Source: Pseudolysinimonas_A sp049651805
GTDB lineage: Bacteria > Actinomycetota > Actinomycetes > Actinomycetales > Microbacteriaceae
Assembly (NCBI RefSeq): GCF_049651805.1
Contig: NZ_JBASCU010000036.1
Coordinates: forward strand, 1-64,000
Length of the DNA: 64,000 nucleotides
Reading direction: 5' to 3'
Below, one piece after another: positions 15,508 to 23,777 of this stretch. A program made the position numbers and the translations under genes. Within the stretch, counting starts at the first letter, position 1; the number at the start of each line of letters is the position of its first letter. The notes under the pieces were generated by a model. It was not told the origin of the DNA. It did not search any database and saw only the letters and a program-made list of their open reading frames with translations.

Positions 15508-16499
15508 CAGATGAGGCCGATGTCCTTCAGCGTCTGGACCACGGCGGTGATGTCGCCCTCGAGGAAGGTGTCGAACTCGTCGCCCGCGAGGAACGCGTCG
15601 GCCCAGCCCTTCTCTTCGAGCACCGAGGCCCAGGCGCCGGTGGCGTGCATTTCGGTGACGAGATCGATCAGCGCGGCGCGGTCGGCCTCACTGATTCCGG
15701 GAGGGGCGATGACCCCGCGCCAGTTCGTGAGGGCCACGTCGTAGCCTTCGTCGATGATCGTCGGCACGTCGGGCAGCAGGTCGACGGGAGCCTCCGACGA
15801 GACGGCGAGGGCCCGCATCGTGCCGGCCTCGATGTGCTCGACGAACTCGCCGACACCGGAGACACCGGCCGAGACGTTGTTGCCCAGCAGCAGGGTCACC
15901 GCTTCGCCACCGCCCGAGTTCGGGATGTAGTTCAGCTTCTCGGTGATCTCCGCCGGGCTGAGACCGGCTTCGCCGAGCAGCAGACCGACGAGGATGTGGT
16001 CGGCGCCACCCGCGGAACCACCGGTGATGGTGACATCCTGACCGTTCTCGACGATGTCATCCACGAGGTCTTCGAGCGTCTCGTACGGCGACGCGGCGGG
16101 CACGACGACGACGAGGGCTTCCTCGGTAAGGCGCGCGATCGGGGTGTTGTCTTCGATGCGGTTGGCAGAGGCGTTGGTCTCGACCGCCCCGACCATCACG
16201 AGGCCCATCATCATCAGGGTGTACGGGTCGGTCTCGGTGGCCAGGCTGGCGAGGCCGACGGTTCCGCCGGCGCCGGGGATGTTGGTGACGCCCGCCGAGT
16301 CGACGAGGCCTTCTCCGGTGAGGGTGTCGGCGAGGGCGCGACCGGTCTGGTCCCACCCACCGCCCGGGTCGGCCGGAACGATGACGTTCAGGTCGGTGAT
16401 CGTGACCGTCTCGTCGGGCTCAGACGGGGCTGGCGTCGAGCAGCCGGCCAGGGCGAGAGCCCCGACGACAGCGACGGCAGCGAGTGCACGGATACGCAT
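15507..16499 (-). CDS. tctC: Tripartite tricarboxylate transporter substrate-binding lipoprotein TctC
   Basis: A 330-residue lipoprotein. The signal peptide has lipobox LALAGC (Cys about 20); the mature domain has the Bug/TctC-family segments VIVPADPGGGWDQTGR, NIPGAGGTVG and a GxAGGADHI loop. It should capture a di- or tricarboxylate outside the membrane for TctA/TctB. GAGGAG lies about 5 bases before the ATG. The operon diverges from a CitA/CitB-like two-component system over a 156-base spacer, which suggests substrate-induced expression. Confidence 0.92.
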   Translation of the reverse strand: MRIRALAAVAVVGALALAGCSTPAPSEPDETVTITDLNVIVPADPGGGWDQTGRALADTLTGEGLVDSAGVTNIPGAGGTVGLASLATETDPYTLMMMGLVMVGAVETNASANRIEDNTPIARLTEEALVVVVPAASPYETLEDLVDDIVENGQDVTITGGSAGGADHILVGLLLGEAGLSPAEITEKLNYIPNSGGGEAVTLLLGNNVSAGVSGVGEFVEHIEAGTMRALAVSSEAPVDLLPDVPTIIDEGYDVALTNWRGVIAPPGISEADRAALIDLVTEMHATGAWASVLEEKGWADAFLAGDEFDTFLEGDITAVVQTLKDIGLI

Positions 16500-16655
16500 T
16501 TTTCTCCTCATTGAGCTGGTGTGCCGGATGCGTCGTCGCAACCGGTGGTGCTGAGCACGCACGCTAAACCGCCCCTCGAGGGGATCGCTATTTTCGTAAC
16601 TATTGGAATCGGCACACCCTCGTCGTGCGGGCGTGAAGTCCGCGAGAATGGCGGA

Positions 16656-18269
16656 ATGCGGTCGATGACGCTGCGGGTTCAGCTTCTGCTGTTGCAGGTG
16701 CTGATCGTGCTGGTGGTCACCGTCGGCACCGGCTTCTTCGCCGGCGCCCTGCAGGAGCGCGCGATCCGCGACGCCTATCAAGACCGCATGCAGGCCGTCG
16801 CCCTCTCGGTGGCGCGGCTGCCGGCCATTCTCGAAGCGCTCGACGACGAAGAGCCGGCCGAGATCATCCAGCCGATCGCCGAGGTGATTCGCGAGGCCTC
16901 CAACGTCACCTACGTCGTCGTCACGGATGCCGAGGGCATTCGCTACTCGCACCCGAACCCGGAACGCATCGGCGAGATGGTGTCGACCGACCCGTCGGTT
17001 CCGCTTTCGGGTGAGATCTATGTGGGAACCCAGACCGGCACGCTCGGGGCGTCGTGGCGGGTCAAGGTGCCGATCTTCATCGATGACGAGATCGTCGGCA
17101 CCGTCTCGGTCGGCATTCTCGAGTCCGAGCTCACGGCCGAATTCGTCTCCAACCTGTACTGGCTGCTCATCGCGATGGGTGGCTCGGCCGTGGTCGGATC
17201 ACTCGGCGCGGCCCTGGTAACCGCGATCATCCGCCGGCGCATCTATCGACTCGAACCGAAAGAGATCCGCTCACTGGTCGAGAACCGCGAGACGACCCTT
17301 CATCGGCTGACGGAGGGAGTCGTGACGGTCGATGAGCGGGGCACGATCGAACTGGTGAACGACGCCGCCGCCGACCTGCTCGGAACTCCAGCCGCCGACC
17401 TTGTCGGCCGTTCCGCCGCGGAGGCGCTCGGCGGCGCGCTCGCCGAAGTGCTGGAGCAGGGTGAGCAGGAAGGGCGTCTGGTGCTCGCCGGCGAACGCGT
17501 GCTCATCGCCCGCAGCACCGGAACCGACGACTCCGGTGAAGCGGTCGCCGCCACCCTGCTGTTGCGCGACCACACCGAGCTGCACGAGATGCTGCGGCGG
17601 GTCGACGGTGCTCAGTCGCTCACCGACGGCTTGCGGGCGCAGGCGCATGAGTTCGCCAACGCCATGCACGTGGTCACCGGTCTACTCGAAATCGGGCGCA
17701 GCGACGAGGCGCGGGCGTTCATCGCCCGGCGCACCCCGGGCGGCTCGATCGGACTGCGCGACGACGCGACGCTGCTGGGCGACCCGGAGCTGACCGCGCT
17801 GCTCTCGGTGAAGGCCGCCCAGGCGCGCGAACTCGGCATCGACCTCGACGTGTCGCAGTCGGGCGACCTCGGCACCGCGATCGACCCCGATTTGGCGGCC
17901 GACCTGGTGACCATCCTCGGGAACCTCGTCGACAACGCGATCGAAGCGTGCGGAGTCGGAGACCGCATCGATGTCGCCGTCGACCTGACCGCCTCCGAGC
18001 TGGGGGTGACCGTCGACGACTCCGGCGCCGGGGTGCCGGAGCACCTGCGCGGCTGGATCTTCACCGAAGGGATGAGCACGAAGGGCCCCGACGGCGAGCC
18101 GCAGCCCCGACGCGGAATCGGCCTCGCACTGGTGCGCCGCGTCGTGGAGCGTCGTAGCGGCACGATCGACGTCGACGAAGCACCGCTCGGCGGAGCGCGG
18201 TTCCGGCTCGTCATCCCGCGCGCGACCCGACGCAGCCCTCGTAAGAGACCCGCGAAGGCGGTCGGGTGA
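16656..18269 (+). CDS. CitA/DcuS-type sensor histidine kinase
   Basis: A 537-residue sensor: membrane segment at about 8-30, extracytoplasmic PAS-like (PDC) domain to about 165, second membrane segment (about 170-192), cytoplasmic PAS (about 215-310) and kinase core. The H-box is of the citrate/dicarboxylate class: AQAHEFANAMHVVTGLLEIG with His331. N-box NLVDNAIEAC, G1 DSGAGVP and G2 RRGIGLALVRR follow. It probably senses a carboxylate and controls the divergent tctCBA operon. ATG at 16656 was chosen; another in-frame ATG is three codons later. Its stop overlaps the regulator GTG. Confidence 0.92.
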   Translation: MRSMTLRVQLLLLQVLIVLVVTVGTGFFAGALQERAIRDAYQDRMQAVALSVARLPAILEALDDEEPAEIIQPIAEVIREASNVTYVVVTDAEGIRYSHPNPERIGEMVSTDPSVPLSGEIYVGTQTGTLGASWRVKVPIFIDDEIVGTVSVGILESELTAEFVSNLYWLLIAMGGSAVVGSLGAALVTAIIRRRIYRLEPKEIRSLVENRETTLHRLTEGVVTVDERGTIELVNDAAADLLGTPAADLVGRSAAEALGGALAEVLEQGEQEGRLVLAGERVLIARSTGTDDSGEAVAATLLLRDHTELHEMLRRVDGAQSLTDGLRAQAHEFANAMHVVTGLLEIGRSDEARAFIARRTPGGSIGLRDDATLLGDPELTALLSVKAAQARELGIDLDVSQSGDLGTAIDPDLAADLVTILGNLVDNAIEACGVGDRIDVAVDLTASELGVTVDDSGAGVPEHLRGWIFTEGMSTKGPDGEPQPRRGIGLALVRRVVERRSGTIDVDEAPLGGARFRLVIPRATRRSPRKRPAKAVG

Positions 18270-18937
18270 ACGAGCCGCTGCGCGTTCTGATCGTCGACGA
18301 CGATGAAGTCGTCGCCCAGCTGCACGAGGCGTTCCTCGCCTCGCTCGAAGGGTTCGTCGTCTGCGGGATCGCGAGCACGGGGCCGGAAGCCGTCTCGGCC
18401 ATCCGCACGACCGCCCCCGACATCGTGCTGCTCGACATGCACCTGCCGGGATTCTCGGGCCTCGAGGTGCTGCGCGTCGCGAGGGCCGATCCGGGAAGGC
18501 GCTTCGAGGTCGTCGCGGTGACCGCGGCCCGCGATGTCGACACGGTGCGGGAAGCCCGACGCGCCGGTGTGCGGCACTATCTCGCGAAGCCGTTCTCCTC
18601 CGACGACCTTCGCCGCCGGCTCGCCGACCTGCGCGACGATTTCGCGGCAGCGCGTACCTCGACGTTGGCGCAGTCGCAGATTGACGAGGTGATGGCATCC
18701 CGCACCTGGACCGGAACCCTGCCGAAGGGGCTCAGTGTCGAGACTCTCGAAGCGATCCGTGCGGCGCTGGAGGAGCTGCCGGGAGCGTCCGCGGCAGAGA
18801 TCGGCGACCATGCCGGCCTGTCGCGCGTGAGTGCGCGCCGGTACCTCGAACACCTCGTCAACGGGGGCGCGGCGAACCGGTCGCTCGACTACGCCTCGGC
18901 CGGACGCCCGACGACGCGCTACCGGCCCACCGCCTGA
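18266..18937 (+). CDS. CitB/DcuR-type response regulator
   Basis: A 223-residue regulator. The receiver domain has the acidic pair in VDDDE, phosphoacceptor Asp57 in LLDMHLPG, Thr in AVTAARD and Lys in LAKPF. The C-terminal domain (about 150-215) is the winged helix of the CitB family (ASAAEIGDHAGLSRVSARRYLEHLV). The GTG start overlaps the kinase stop by four bases (GTGA), so the two are made together. Expected target: the tctC promoter region 16500-16655. Confidence 0.92.
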   Translation: MNEPLRVLIVDDDEVVAQLHEAFLASLEGFVVCGIASTGPEAVSAIRTTAPDIVLLDMHLPGFSGLEVLRVARADPGRRFEVVAVTAARDVDTVREARRAGVRHYLAKPFSSDDLRRRLADLRDDFAAARTSTLAQSQIDEVMASRTWTGTLPKGLSVETLEAIRAALEELPGASAAEIGDHAGLSRVSARRYLEHLVNGGAANRSLDYASAGRPTTRYRPTA

Positions 18938-19063
18938 CGTTCGGCATACATGAGCAGGACTCACCCTGCCCGTTTGCGGGATGTCAACCCGCTGTCGGGT
19001 GGGAGCCGTTGACTTTAGCGTTCAGACGTGGCCCGACTGCGGGCTGCGGAAGGAAGGCAGCAC

Positions 19064-19330
19064 ATGAGTATCGGAACGGGCGTCGTTCTCTTCGTCATCG
19101 GCGCGATTCTGGTTTTCGCCCTCAACTTCGAGACCGAGATCGTCAACCTCGACATGATCGGCTACATCCTGATGGGTGCGGGCTTCATCGTCTTCGTGAT
19201 CGGGCTGGTGCTGCTTGCGCGGCGCCGCCAGGCCGTGACGACCTCACGGACCGGCACGGATTCCGTGACCGGCGAGCGCGTGTCGCAGCGCGTCACCGAG
19301 ATGGATGACCCGGCAGACCGCGTCGTCTGA
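19064..19330 (+). CDS. Small two-helix membrane protein, DUF6458-like
   Basis: An 88-residue protein with two membrane segments (about 4-20 and 29-50) separated by a short acidic loop, then a basic RRR and a Thr/Ser-rich cytoplasmic tail. The layout MSIGTGVVLFVIGAILVFAL..GYILMGAGFIVFVIGLVLL matches small actinobacterial DUF6458 proteins of unknown role. ATG at 19064 has GGAAGG about 8 bases upstream. The gene ends at a strong hairpin. Confidence 0.8.
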   Translation: MSIGTGVVLFVIGAILVFALNFETEIVNLDMIGYILMGAGFIVFVIGLVLLARRRQAVTTSRTGTDSVTGERVSQRVTEMDDPADRVV

Positions 19331-19350
19331 CCTCGCATTCACGAAAACGC

Positions 19351-19382
19351 CAGCGGGGCCCGGAGCGATCCGGGCCCCGCTG
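19351..19382. terminator. Bidirectional terminator hairpin
   Basis: Perfect 14-bp stem CAGCGGGGCCCGGA / TCCGGGCCCCGCTG with a GCGA loop, placed between the convergent DUF6458 and lipoprotein genes. It could terminate both. Confidence 0.8.
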
Positions 19383-19398
19383 CCGTGTGAGCGTCGGG

Positions 19399-19953
19399 TC
19401 AGTCGAAGAAGCCTTCGTCCCATCCCATGAGGATCTTGGTGATCTGACCGCCCTCGATCCCGAACGAGACGATCGTGCCGTCGGCTGCCCGCCCGGTGAT
19501 GTCGTCGCCGGTGAACAGGTAGCCGTAGTAGGTGTTGGTGTGCCAGGGAGCCACCGTCGCTGCGGGCAAACTGAAGTTCCACGGGCCGGGCGCCCCCGTC
19601 ACGTAGGAGAGTTCTGCGACGGCTTCGGCCCGGCTGATGTCCCAGCAGCACTCGGTCGACATGATGATGACGCGCACCGGGTCTGACAGGTACGGTTCGA
19701 TGGCTGCCGTGTTTCCGCTGATGATCGCGTCGCGCACGTTCGCACGGTCGGCCGCGCTCAAACCCGGCTCCAGCTCCGGTTCGGGTTCCGGTTCGGGTTC
19801 CGGTTCGGACTCGGGGGATTCGTCGGGTGCCGCGGTTGCGGTGACCGTCGGGGTCGGGCTTGCCGACTCGCCGGCATCCGGGGCCGGGGGTGTGGGGCTC
19901 CCGCAGGCGGCGAGCAGCATCAGGAGGGCGACGACGGGGATGACACGCAACAT
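19399..19953 (-). CDS. Lipoprotein with Glu-Pro repeat linker, unknown function
   Basis: A 184-residue lipoprotein. Signal peptide with lipobox LLAAC (Cys about 17), then a Thr/Pro/Glu-rich linker ending in a run of Glu-Pro dipeptides (about residues 48-62), which works as a rigid spacer from the membrane. The C-terminal domain (about 70-184) has an N-terminal helix DRANVRDAIISGNTAAIEPYL and a CC pair at STECCW; it resembles small NTF2-like or SnoaL-like folds only loosely. Ribosome site AAGGAG is 8 bases before ATG. Function not recognised. Confidence 0.75.
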   Translation of the reverse strand: MLRVIPVVALLMLLAACGSPTPPAPDAGESASPTPTVTATAAPDESPESEPEPEPEPEPELEPGLSAADRANVRDAIISGNTAAIEPYLSDPVRVIIMSTECCWDISRAEAVAELSYVTGAPGPWNFSLPAATVAPWHTNTYYGYLFTGDDITGRAADGTIVSFGIEGGQITKILMGWDEGFFD

Positions 19954-20029
19954 GGGCACGGCTCCTTTTCGGTACGTCACTGGCACGACGGTGGAGAGGC
20001 CTCCCGAGGTTGACGCGTAGCCTAGGGGA

Positions 20030-20857
20030 ATGGAGACGCCGTCTGGCCCCGTCGCCATCGCCGTCGCGCAATTCGCGCCCGGTGACGATGAGGCGAAGAA
20101 TCTCGACACGATCCGTCGGCTCGCCGAAGATGCGGCATCCCGTGGTGCGCTCCTCGTCGTCTTCCCCGAGTACTCGTCGTACTTCACCCCCGACCTCGGC
20201 CCCGACTGGCCCGAACACGCGCAGTCGCTGCACGGCCCGTTCGTGCGGGCGCTCGCCGAGATCGCAGCAGAGCTCGGCATCCATCTCGTCGCCGGAATGA
20301 TCGAACTCGTACCGGGCGAAACCGATCGTGTGGCCAACACCCTCGTCGCCGTCGACGCCGCGGGCGAAGTGGTGGCGCACTACCGCAAGATGCACCTCTA
20401 CGACGCCTTCGGCATGCGCGAGAGCGACCGCATCGTCGCCGGCAACGTCTGGGCCGACGGCGCCGCGCCGACGTTCGCGTGGGGCGGCTTCACGGTGGGG
20501 CTGCAGACCTGTTACGACGTGCGGTTCCCCGAGGTCACGAGACGCCTGGTGGATGCCGGTGCCGACCTGGTACTGCTGCCGAGCGAGTGGGTGCGCGGGC
20601 CGCTCAAAGAGCACCACTGGCGCACCCTCGTCACCGCCCGCGCGATCGAGAACACCGTCTACGTCGCCGCCGCCGACCACGCCCCACCGATCGGCGCCGG
20701 CAACAGCATGGTCGTCGACCCGATGGGCGTCGAGCTGGTGACCGTCGGAGAGGCGACGGATGTCGGCGTCGCCTGGATCTCGCCCACGCGCGTCCTCGAG
20801 GTGCGTCACATCAACCCCGCGCTGAGACTGCGGCGGTTCACGGTCGCACCGCGGTAG
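20030..20857 (+). CDS. Carbon-nitrogen hydrolase, nitrilase superfamily
   Basis: A 275-residue nitrilase-superfamily amidase. The catalytic triad is visible: Glu47 in FPEYSS, Lys121 in YRKMHLYDAFG and Cys162 in LQTCYDVRFPE. The motif set and length fit the Nit1/Nit2-like branch (deaminated glutathione amidase or omega-amidase type), acting on small amides in the cytosol. The exact substrate cannot be assigned. It stands alone, divergent from the lipoprotein gene with a 76-base spacer. Confidence 0.9.
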   Translation: METPSGPVAIAVAQFAPGDDEAKNLDTIRRLAEDAASRGALLVVFPEYSSYFTPDLGPDWPEHAQSLHGPFVRALAEIAAELGIHLVAGMIELVPGETDRVANTLVAVDAAGEVVAHYRKMHLYDAFGMRESDRIVAGNVWADGAAPTFAWGGFTVGLQTCYDVRFPEVTRRLVDAGADLVLLPSEWVRGPLKEHHWRTLVTARAIENTVYVAAADHAPPIGAGNSMVVDPMGVELVTVGEATDVGVAWISPTRVLEVRHINPALRLRRFTVAPR

Positions 20858-20935
20858 TCCTCCCCAGGGGGTTGTCGGGGTGCTCGGTGTGGATATCTCG
20901 CCGCGTGCGGTTGGGGCGTAGGTACCGTAGGGGCC

Positions 20936-21478
20936 ATGCGAATGCTGGTCGGTGCCGTGACGATTGCCGGGATGCTTCTGCTCGCGGGATGCGGCGGGGG
21001 TGACCCGATTCCCACCCTTCCCCCGACGCCCTCTGCTACCCCGATCTTTGCGTCGGAAGAGGAAGCCCTCGCCGCCGCCGAGGATGCGTATGCGGCTTAC
21101 CTCAAGATGTCGAGTCTGATCGGGAGCGAGGGGGGAATCGACCCAGAGCGAATCTCGCCCCTAGTCACCGTCGACCGGCTCGATGTCGAGCTCCGTGGTT
21201 TTGAGACCCTTAGAGAGTCGGGTTTGCGACTCGTTGGGCACACAACTTTCGATCTGGTCGACGTGCAGCGTGTGGAGCAAGTCGGCAACGATGTCGAGGT
21301 CGTCTTCTACGCATGCTGGGACGCATCTCAATCTCGCGTAACGAACGACTCGGGCGAGGATGTGACACCCCTGGACAGAGTCGACCGCGCTGTGCTTGAA
21401 GTTGTCATGGTTACCGCAGGCGGCCAGCCACCCCTGATTCTTGCGAGCGACGACGCGTGGCCCGACTCCTCCTGTTAG
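20936..21478 (+). CDS. Small lipoprotein, unknown function
   Basis: A 180-residue protein with signal peptide and lipobox LLLAGC (Cys19), then a short Pro/Thr linker and a domain starting ASEEEALAAAEDAYAAYLKM. That helix and the following strand pattern (VTVDRLDVELRGFETLRESGLRLVG) resemble lipoproteins of actinobacteria with an NTF2-like fold. The coding sequence has visibly lower G+C than its neighbours, notably between 21100 and 21440. The end overlaps the start of the next gene by 22 bases, which suggests co-expression. Confidence 0.7.
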   Translation: MRMLVGAVTIAGMLLLAGCGGGDPIPTLPPTPSATPIFASEEEALAAAEDAYAAYLKMSSLIGSEGGIDPERISPLVTVDRLDVELRGFETLRESGLRLVGHTTFDLVDVQRVEQVGNDVEVVFYACWDASQSRVTNDSGEDVTPLDRVDRAVLEVVMVTAGGQPPLILASDDAWPDSSC

Positions 21479-22257
21479 CGGTATCAGTCGCGGCGCTCAT
21501 TGCAATCCCATCCCCCGCGCTCGGCGTACAGGTTGCAGGGGATTGCAGCGATATAGAGCGGCAGCTCGGCGTGTGCTCGTCGGTCGACAACGGCGGAGTC
21601 CAGCTGCGAGGAGAGGGCCAAGCGCCGGGAGCGCCAGAACGGCCAGGAACGCCTGGCGGTGACCCGCGCAACGCACCGCCGCCGAACATCCAAGACCCCG
21701 CGTGCCTGAGGCCACAGCCCAACCGGCCGGCATCCTGCTATGAGGCCGATGAACCGGGGGAGCCTGGCATCCCCACCATCACGATTCGTGACATCGCGAC
21801 GTTCATCCCGACTCCGGGGCGGCAGCAGATGGAACCCGATGGGTGGGCGGTCGCGGGGCTCGACACGAACTTCTACGCAATCACCAGCACCCACTTGGTG
21901 AACGGGACGCTGCTCGGCCGCCCGGCCGACGTGCGTTTCACTCCGACGACCTACCGCTGGGCGTACGGCGACGGCACGTCGGCGACGAAGCACACCCCTG
22001 GTGCAAGGTGGGCCGCGCTCGGCATCGCCGAGTTCGAGCCGACGCCGACATCTCACGTGTACGAGCAGGTCGGCGACTACACGATCACGTTGTCGATCGT
22101 GTTCGCCGCTGAGTACCGCTTCGACGGCGGGCCGTGGCGACCCGTCGTGGGGTCGATCACCCTGCCGGCGAACGATCTGCACATCCGAGTCGGCACGGCC
22201 AAGACGGTGCTCGTCGAACACGACTGCCTGGCAAACCCCAGCGGTCCGGGGTGCTGA
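21457..22257 (+). CDS. Secreted PKD-like domain protein
   Basis: A 266-residue exported protein: signal peptide (LLLLAVSVAALIAIPSPALG), a Pro/Gly-rich linker (about 50-85) and a C-terminal beta-sandwich (about 100-255) with the PKD-type signature YRWAYGDGTSA and SHVYEQVGDYTITLSIVFAAEY. It should sit outside the cell; PKD domains mediate protein or glycan contacts. There are no catalytic motifs. The GTG start lies within the preceding lipoprotein gene, so the two are probably translated together. The family occurs in Microbacteriaceae as a lipoprotein/PKD pair (recalled, not checked). Confidence 0.7.
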   Translation: MARLLLLAVSVAALIAIPSPALGVQVAGDCSDIERQLGVCSSVDNGGVQLRGEGQAPGAPERPGTPGGDPRNAPPPNIQDPACLRPQPNRPASCYEADEPGEPGIPTITIRDIATFIPTPGRQQMEPDGWAVAGLDTNFYAITSTHLVNGTLLGRPADVRFTPTTYRWAYGDGTSATKHTPGARWAALGIAEFEPTPTSHVYEQVGDYTITLSIVFAAEYRFDGGPWRPVVGSITLPANDLHIRVGTAKTVLVEHDCLANPSGPGC

Positions 22258-22353
22258 GAGCCGTGCCCCGGGAAGCGAAGTAGGCTCCCAGCGCAGCCAT
22301 AACAGACGCACAGAATTCGGCGAGATGCTGGCTGCGCCGAAAGGAGCACCTCG

Positions 22354-23712
22354 ATGTCCGAGTCCGACCAGAAGCCCGCCCCCCGCGTCCGCCGCCCGCG
22401 CGTCACCCGCACGCCCGAAGCGGCTGTTGAACCCACGCCCGAGGAGTCCGCCGAACCGACGCCTGCGGCATCGACCGACCCCACGCCAGACGCCACCCTC
22501 GAGATCGAGCCCACGCCCGCGGCGTCCCGGCCGCGCAACGGCGCCGCCACCCTCGTCGCCGTCGCCGCGGCTGCCGCTCTCGTCGGAGGAGCCTCGGGAG
22601 CCGGCATCGCCGCATGGGCGATTTCGGCGAATGTCGCCGACGGCCCGAGCGGTTCCGTCGACCCGCAGACGATCACCGTGAACGACCCCGAGGGCGTCAA
22701 TGTCGTCAACGCGGTTGCCGCGAAAGCCGGCCCCTCGGTTGTCACGATCAGCGTGGCATCCCAGCGCGCCGGCGGAAGCGGGTCGGGCGTCATCCTCAGC
22801 GAAGACGGCTACGTGCTCACCAACAACCACGTCGTCACCCTCGACGGTGCGTCGAACGAGGGCACCATCGAGGTCACGACCGCCGACGGCCGCATCTTCG
22901 CCGCCGAGATCGTCGGCAACGACCCCACCGTCGACCTCGCCGTGATCAAGCTGGTCGATGCGAGCGGCCTGACTCCCATCGAGTTCGGGGATGTCGACGC
23001 CCTCGATGTCGGCGACCGGGCCGTCGCGATCGGGGCCCCGCTCGGTCTGGCCAACACGGTGACCGACGGGATCGTCAGCGTGCTCGAGCGCAGCATCCAG
23101 ATCGCCTCGTCGGCCGTGCCCGACGACGGCAGCGAGGAGGACGGCGGACAGAACCCGTTCAACTTCGACATCCCGGGGCAGCAGTCCACCGGCGGCTCCG
23201 GAACGATCTCCATCCCCGTGATTCAGACGGATGCCTCCATCAACCCCGGCAACTCGGGCGGTGCGCTCGTCGACGACTCGGGCAAGCTCATCGGCATCGT
23301 CGTCGCCATCGCGACCGCCGGGGGGTCCAGCGGCTCGTCGGGGTCGATCGGTGTCGGCTTCGCCATCCCGGCCGACCTCGCGCAACGGGTCGCCAACGAA
23401 CTCATCGAGAACGGCACCGCCACACACGGCCTGCTCGGCGCGACGGTGCGCGACGCCTCCAGCACCGACGGGTCGATCGTCGGGGCGGTCATCGTCGACG
23501 AGAACGGCATCGTCCCCGGCGGCGCGGCCGAGGAAGCCGGCTTACAACCCGGCGACATCATCACCGAGCTCGGCGGCGTCGGCATCACGGGCAGCGTCGA
23601 TCTCACCGCCCAGGTGCGCTGGCACGCCGCCGGGGCCGACACCGAACTCGTGTACGTGCGCGACGGAGAAGAGCACACCGTCACGGTGACCCTCGGTACC
23701 CTCCAGCTCTGA
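22354..23712 (+). CDS. HtrA/DegP-like S1C serine protease with PDZ domain
   Basis: A 452-residue membrane protease: Pro-rich cytoplasmic N-terminus with repeated PTP segments (about 25-60), one membrane segment (about 63-90), trypsin-like domain and PDZ domain (about 350-450). The triad is complete: His159 in TNNHVV, Asp194 in TVDLAVIKL and Ser301 in NPGNSGGAL. It handles misfolded or signalling proteins outside the membrane. AAGGAG lies 7 bases before ATG. A long hairpin terminator follows at once, so it is probably transcribed alone. Confidence 0.93.
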   Translation: MSESDQKPAPRVRRPRVTRTPEAAVEPTPEESAEPTPAASTDPTPDATLEIEPTPAASRPRNGAATLVAVAAAAALVGGASGAGIAAWAISANVADGPSGSVDPQTITVNDPEGVNVVNAVAAKAGPSVVTISVASQRAGGSGSGVILSEDGYVLTNNHVVTLDGASNEGTIEVTTADGRIFAAEIVGNDPTVDLAVIKLVDASGLTPIEFGDVDALDVGDRAVAIGAPLGLANTVTDGIVSVLERSIQIASSAVPDDGSEEDGGQNPFNFDIPGQQSTGGSGTISIPVIQTDASINPGNSGGALVDDSGKLIGIVVAIATAGGSSGSSGSIGVGFAIPADLAQRVANELIENGTATHGLLGATVRDASSTDGSIVGAVIVDENGIVPGGAAEEAGLQPGDIITELGGVGITGSVDLTAQVRWHAAGADTELVYVRDGEEHTVTVTLGTLQL

Positions 23713-23722
23713 CCGCGTTAGG

Positions 23723-23758
23723 CTCGACCGGGCCCGGCGGTCGCCGGGCCCGGTCGAG
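23723..23758 (+). terminator. Rho-independent-type terminator after the HtrA-like gene
   Basis: Perfect 16-bp stem CTCGACCGGGCCCGGC / GCCGGGCCCGGTCGAG with a four-base loop, 10 bases after the protease stop and 19 bases before the glycosyltransferase start. No T-tract. Confidence 0.8.
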
Positions 23759-23777
23759 ACCGGGAGTGAGACGCGCG

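Noticed and set aside
18976..18992. Small GCGGG..CCCGC hairpin after the response regulator
   Set aside because: Five-base stem without T-tract; frequent by chance at this G+C.
21484..23427. A 647-residue frame antisense to the PKD-like and HtrA-like genes
   Set aside because: No domain can be recognised, and the sense strand holds a complete serine protease triad.
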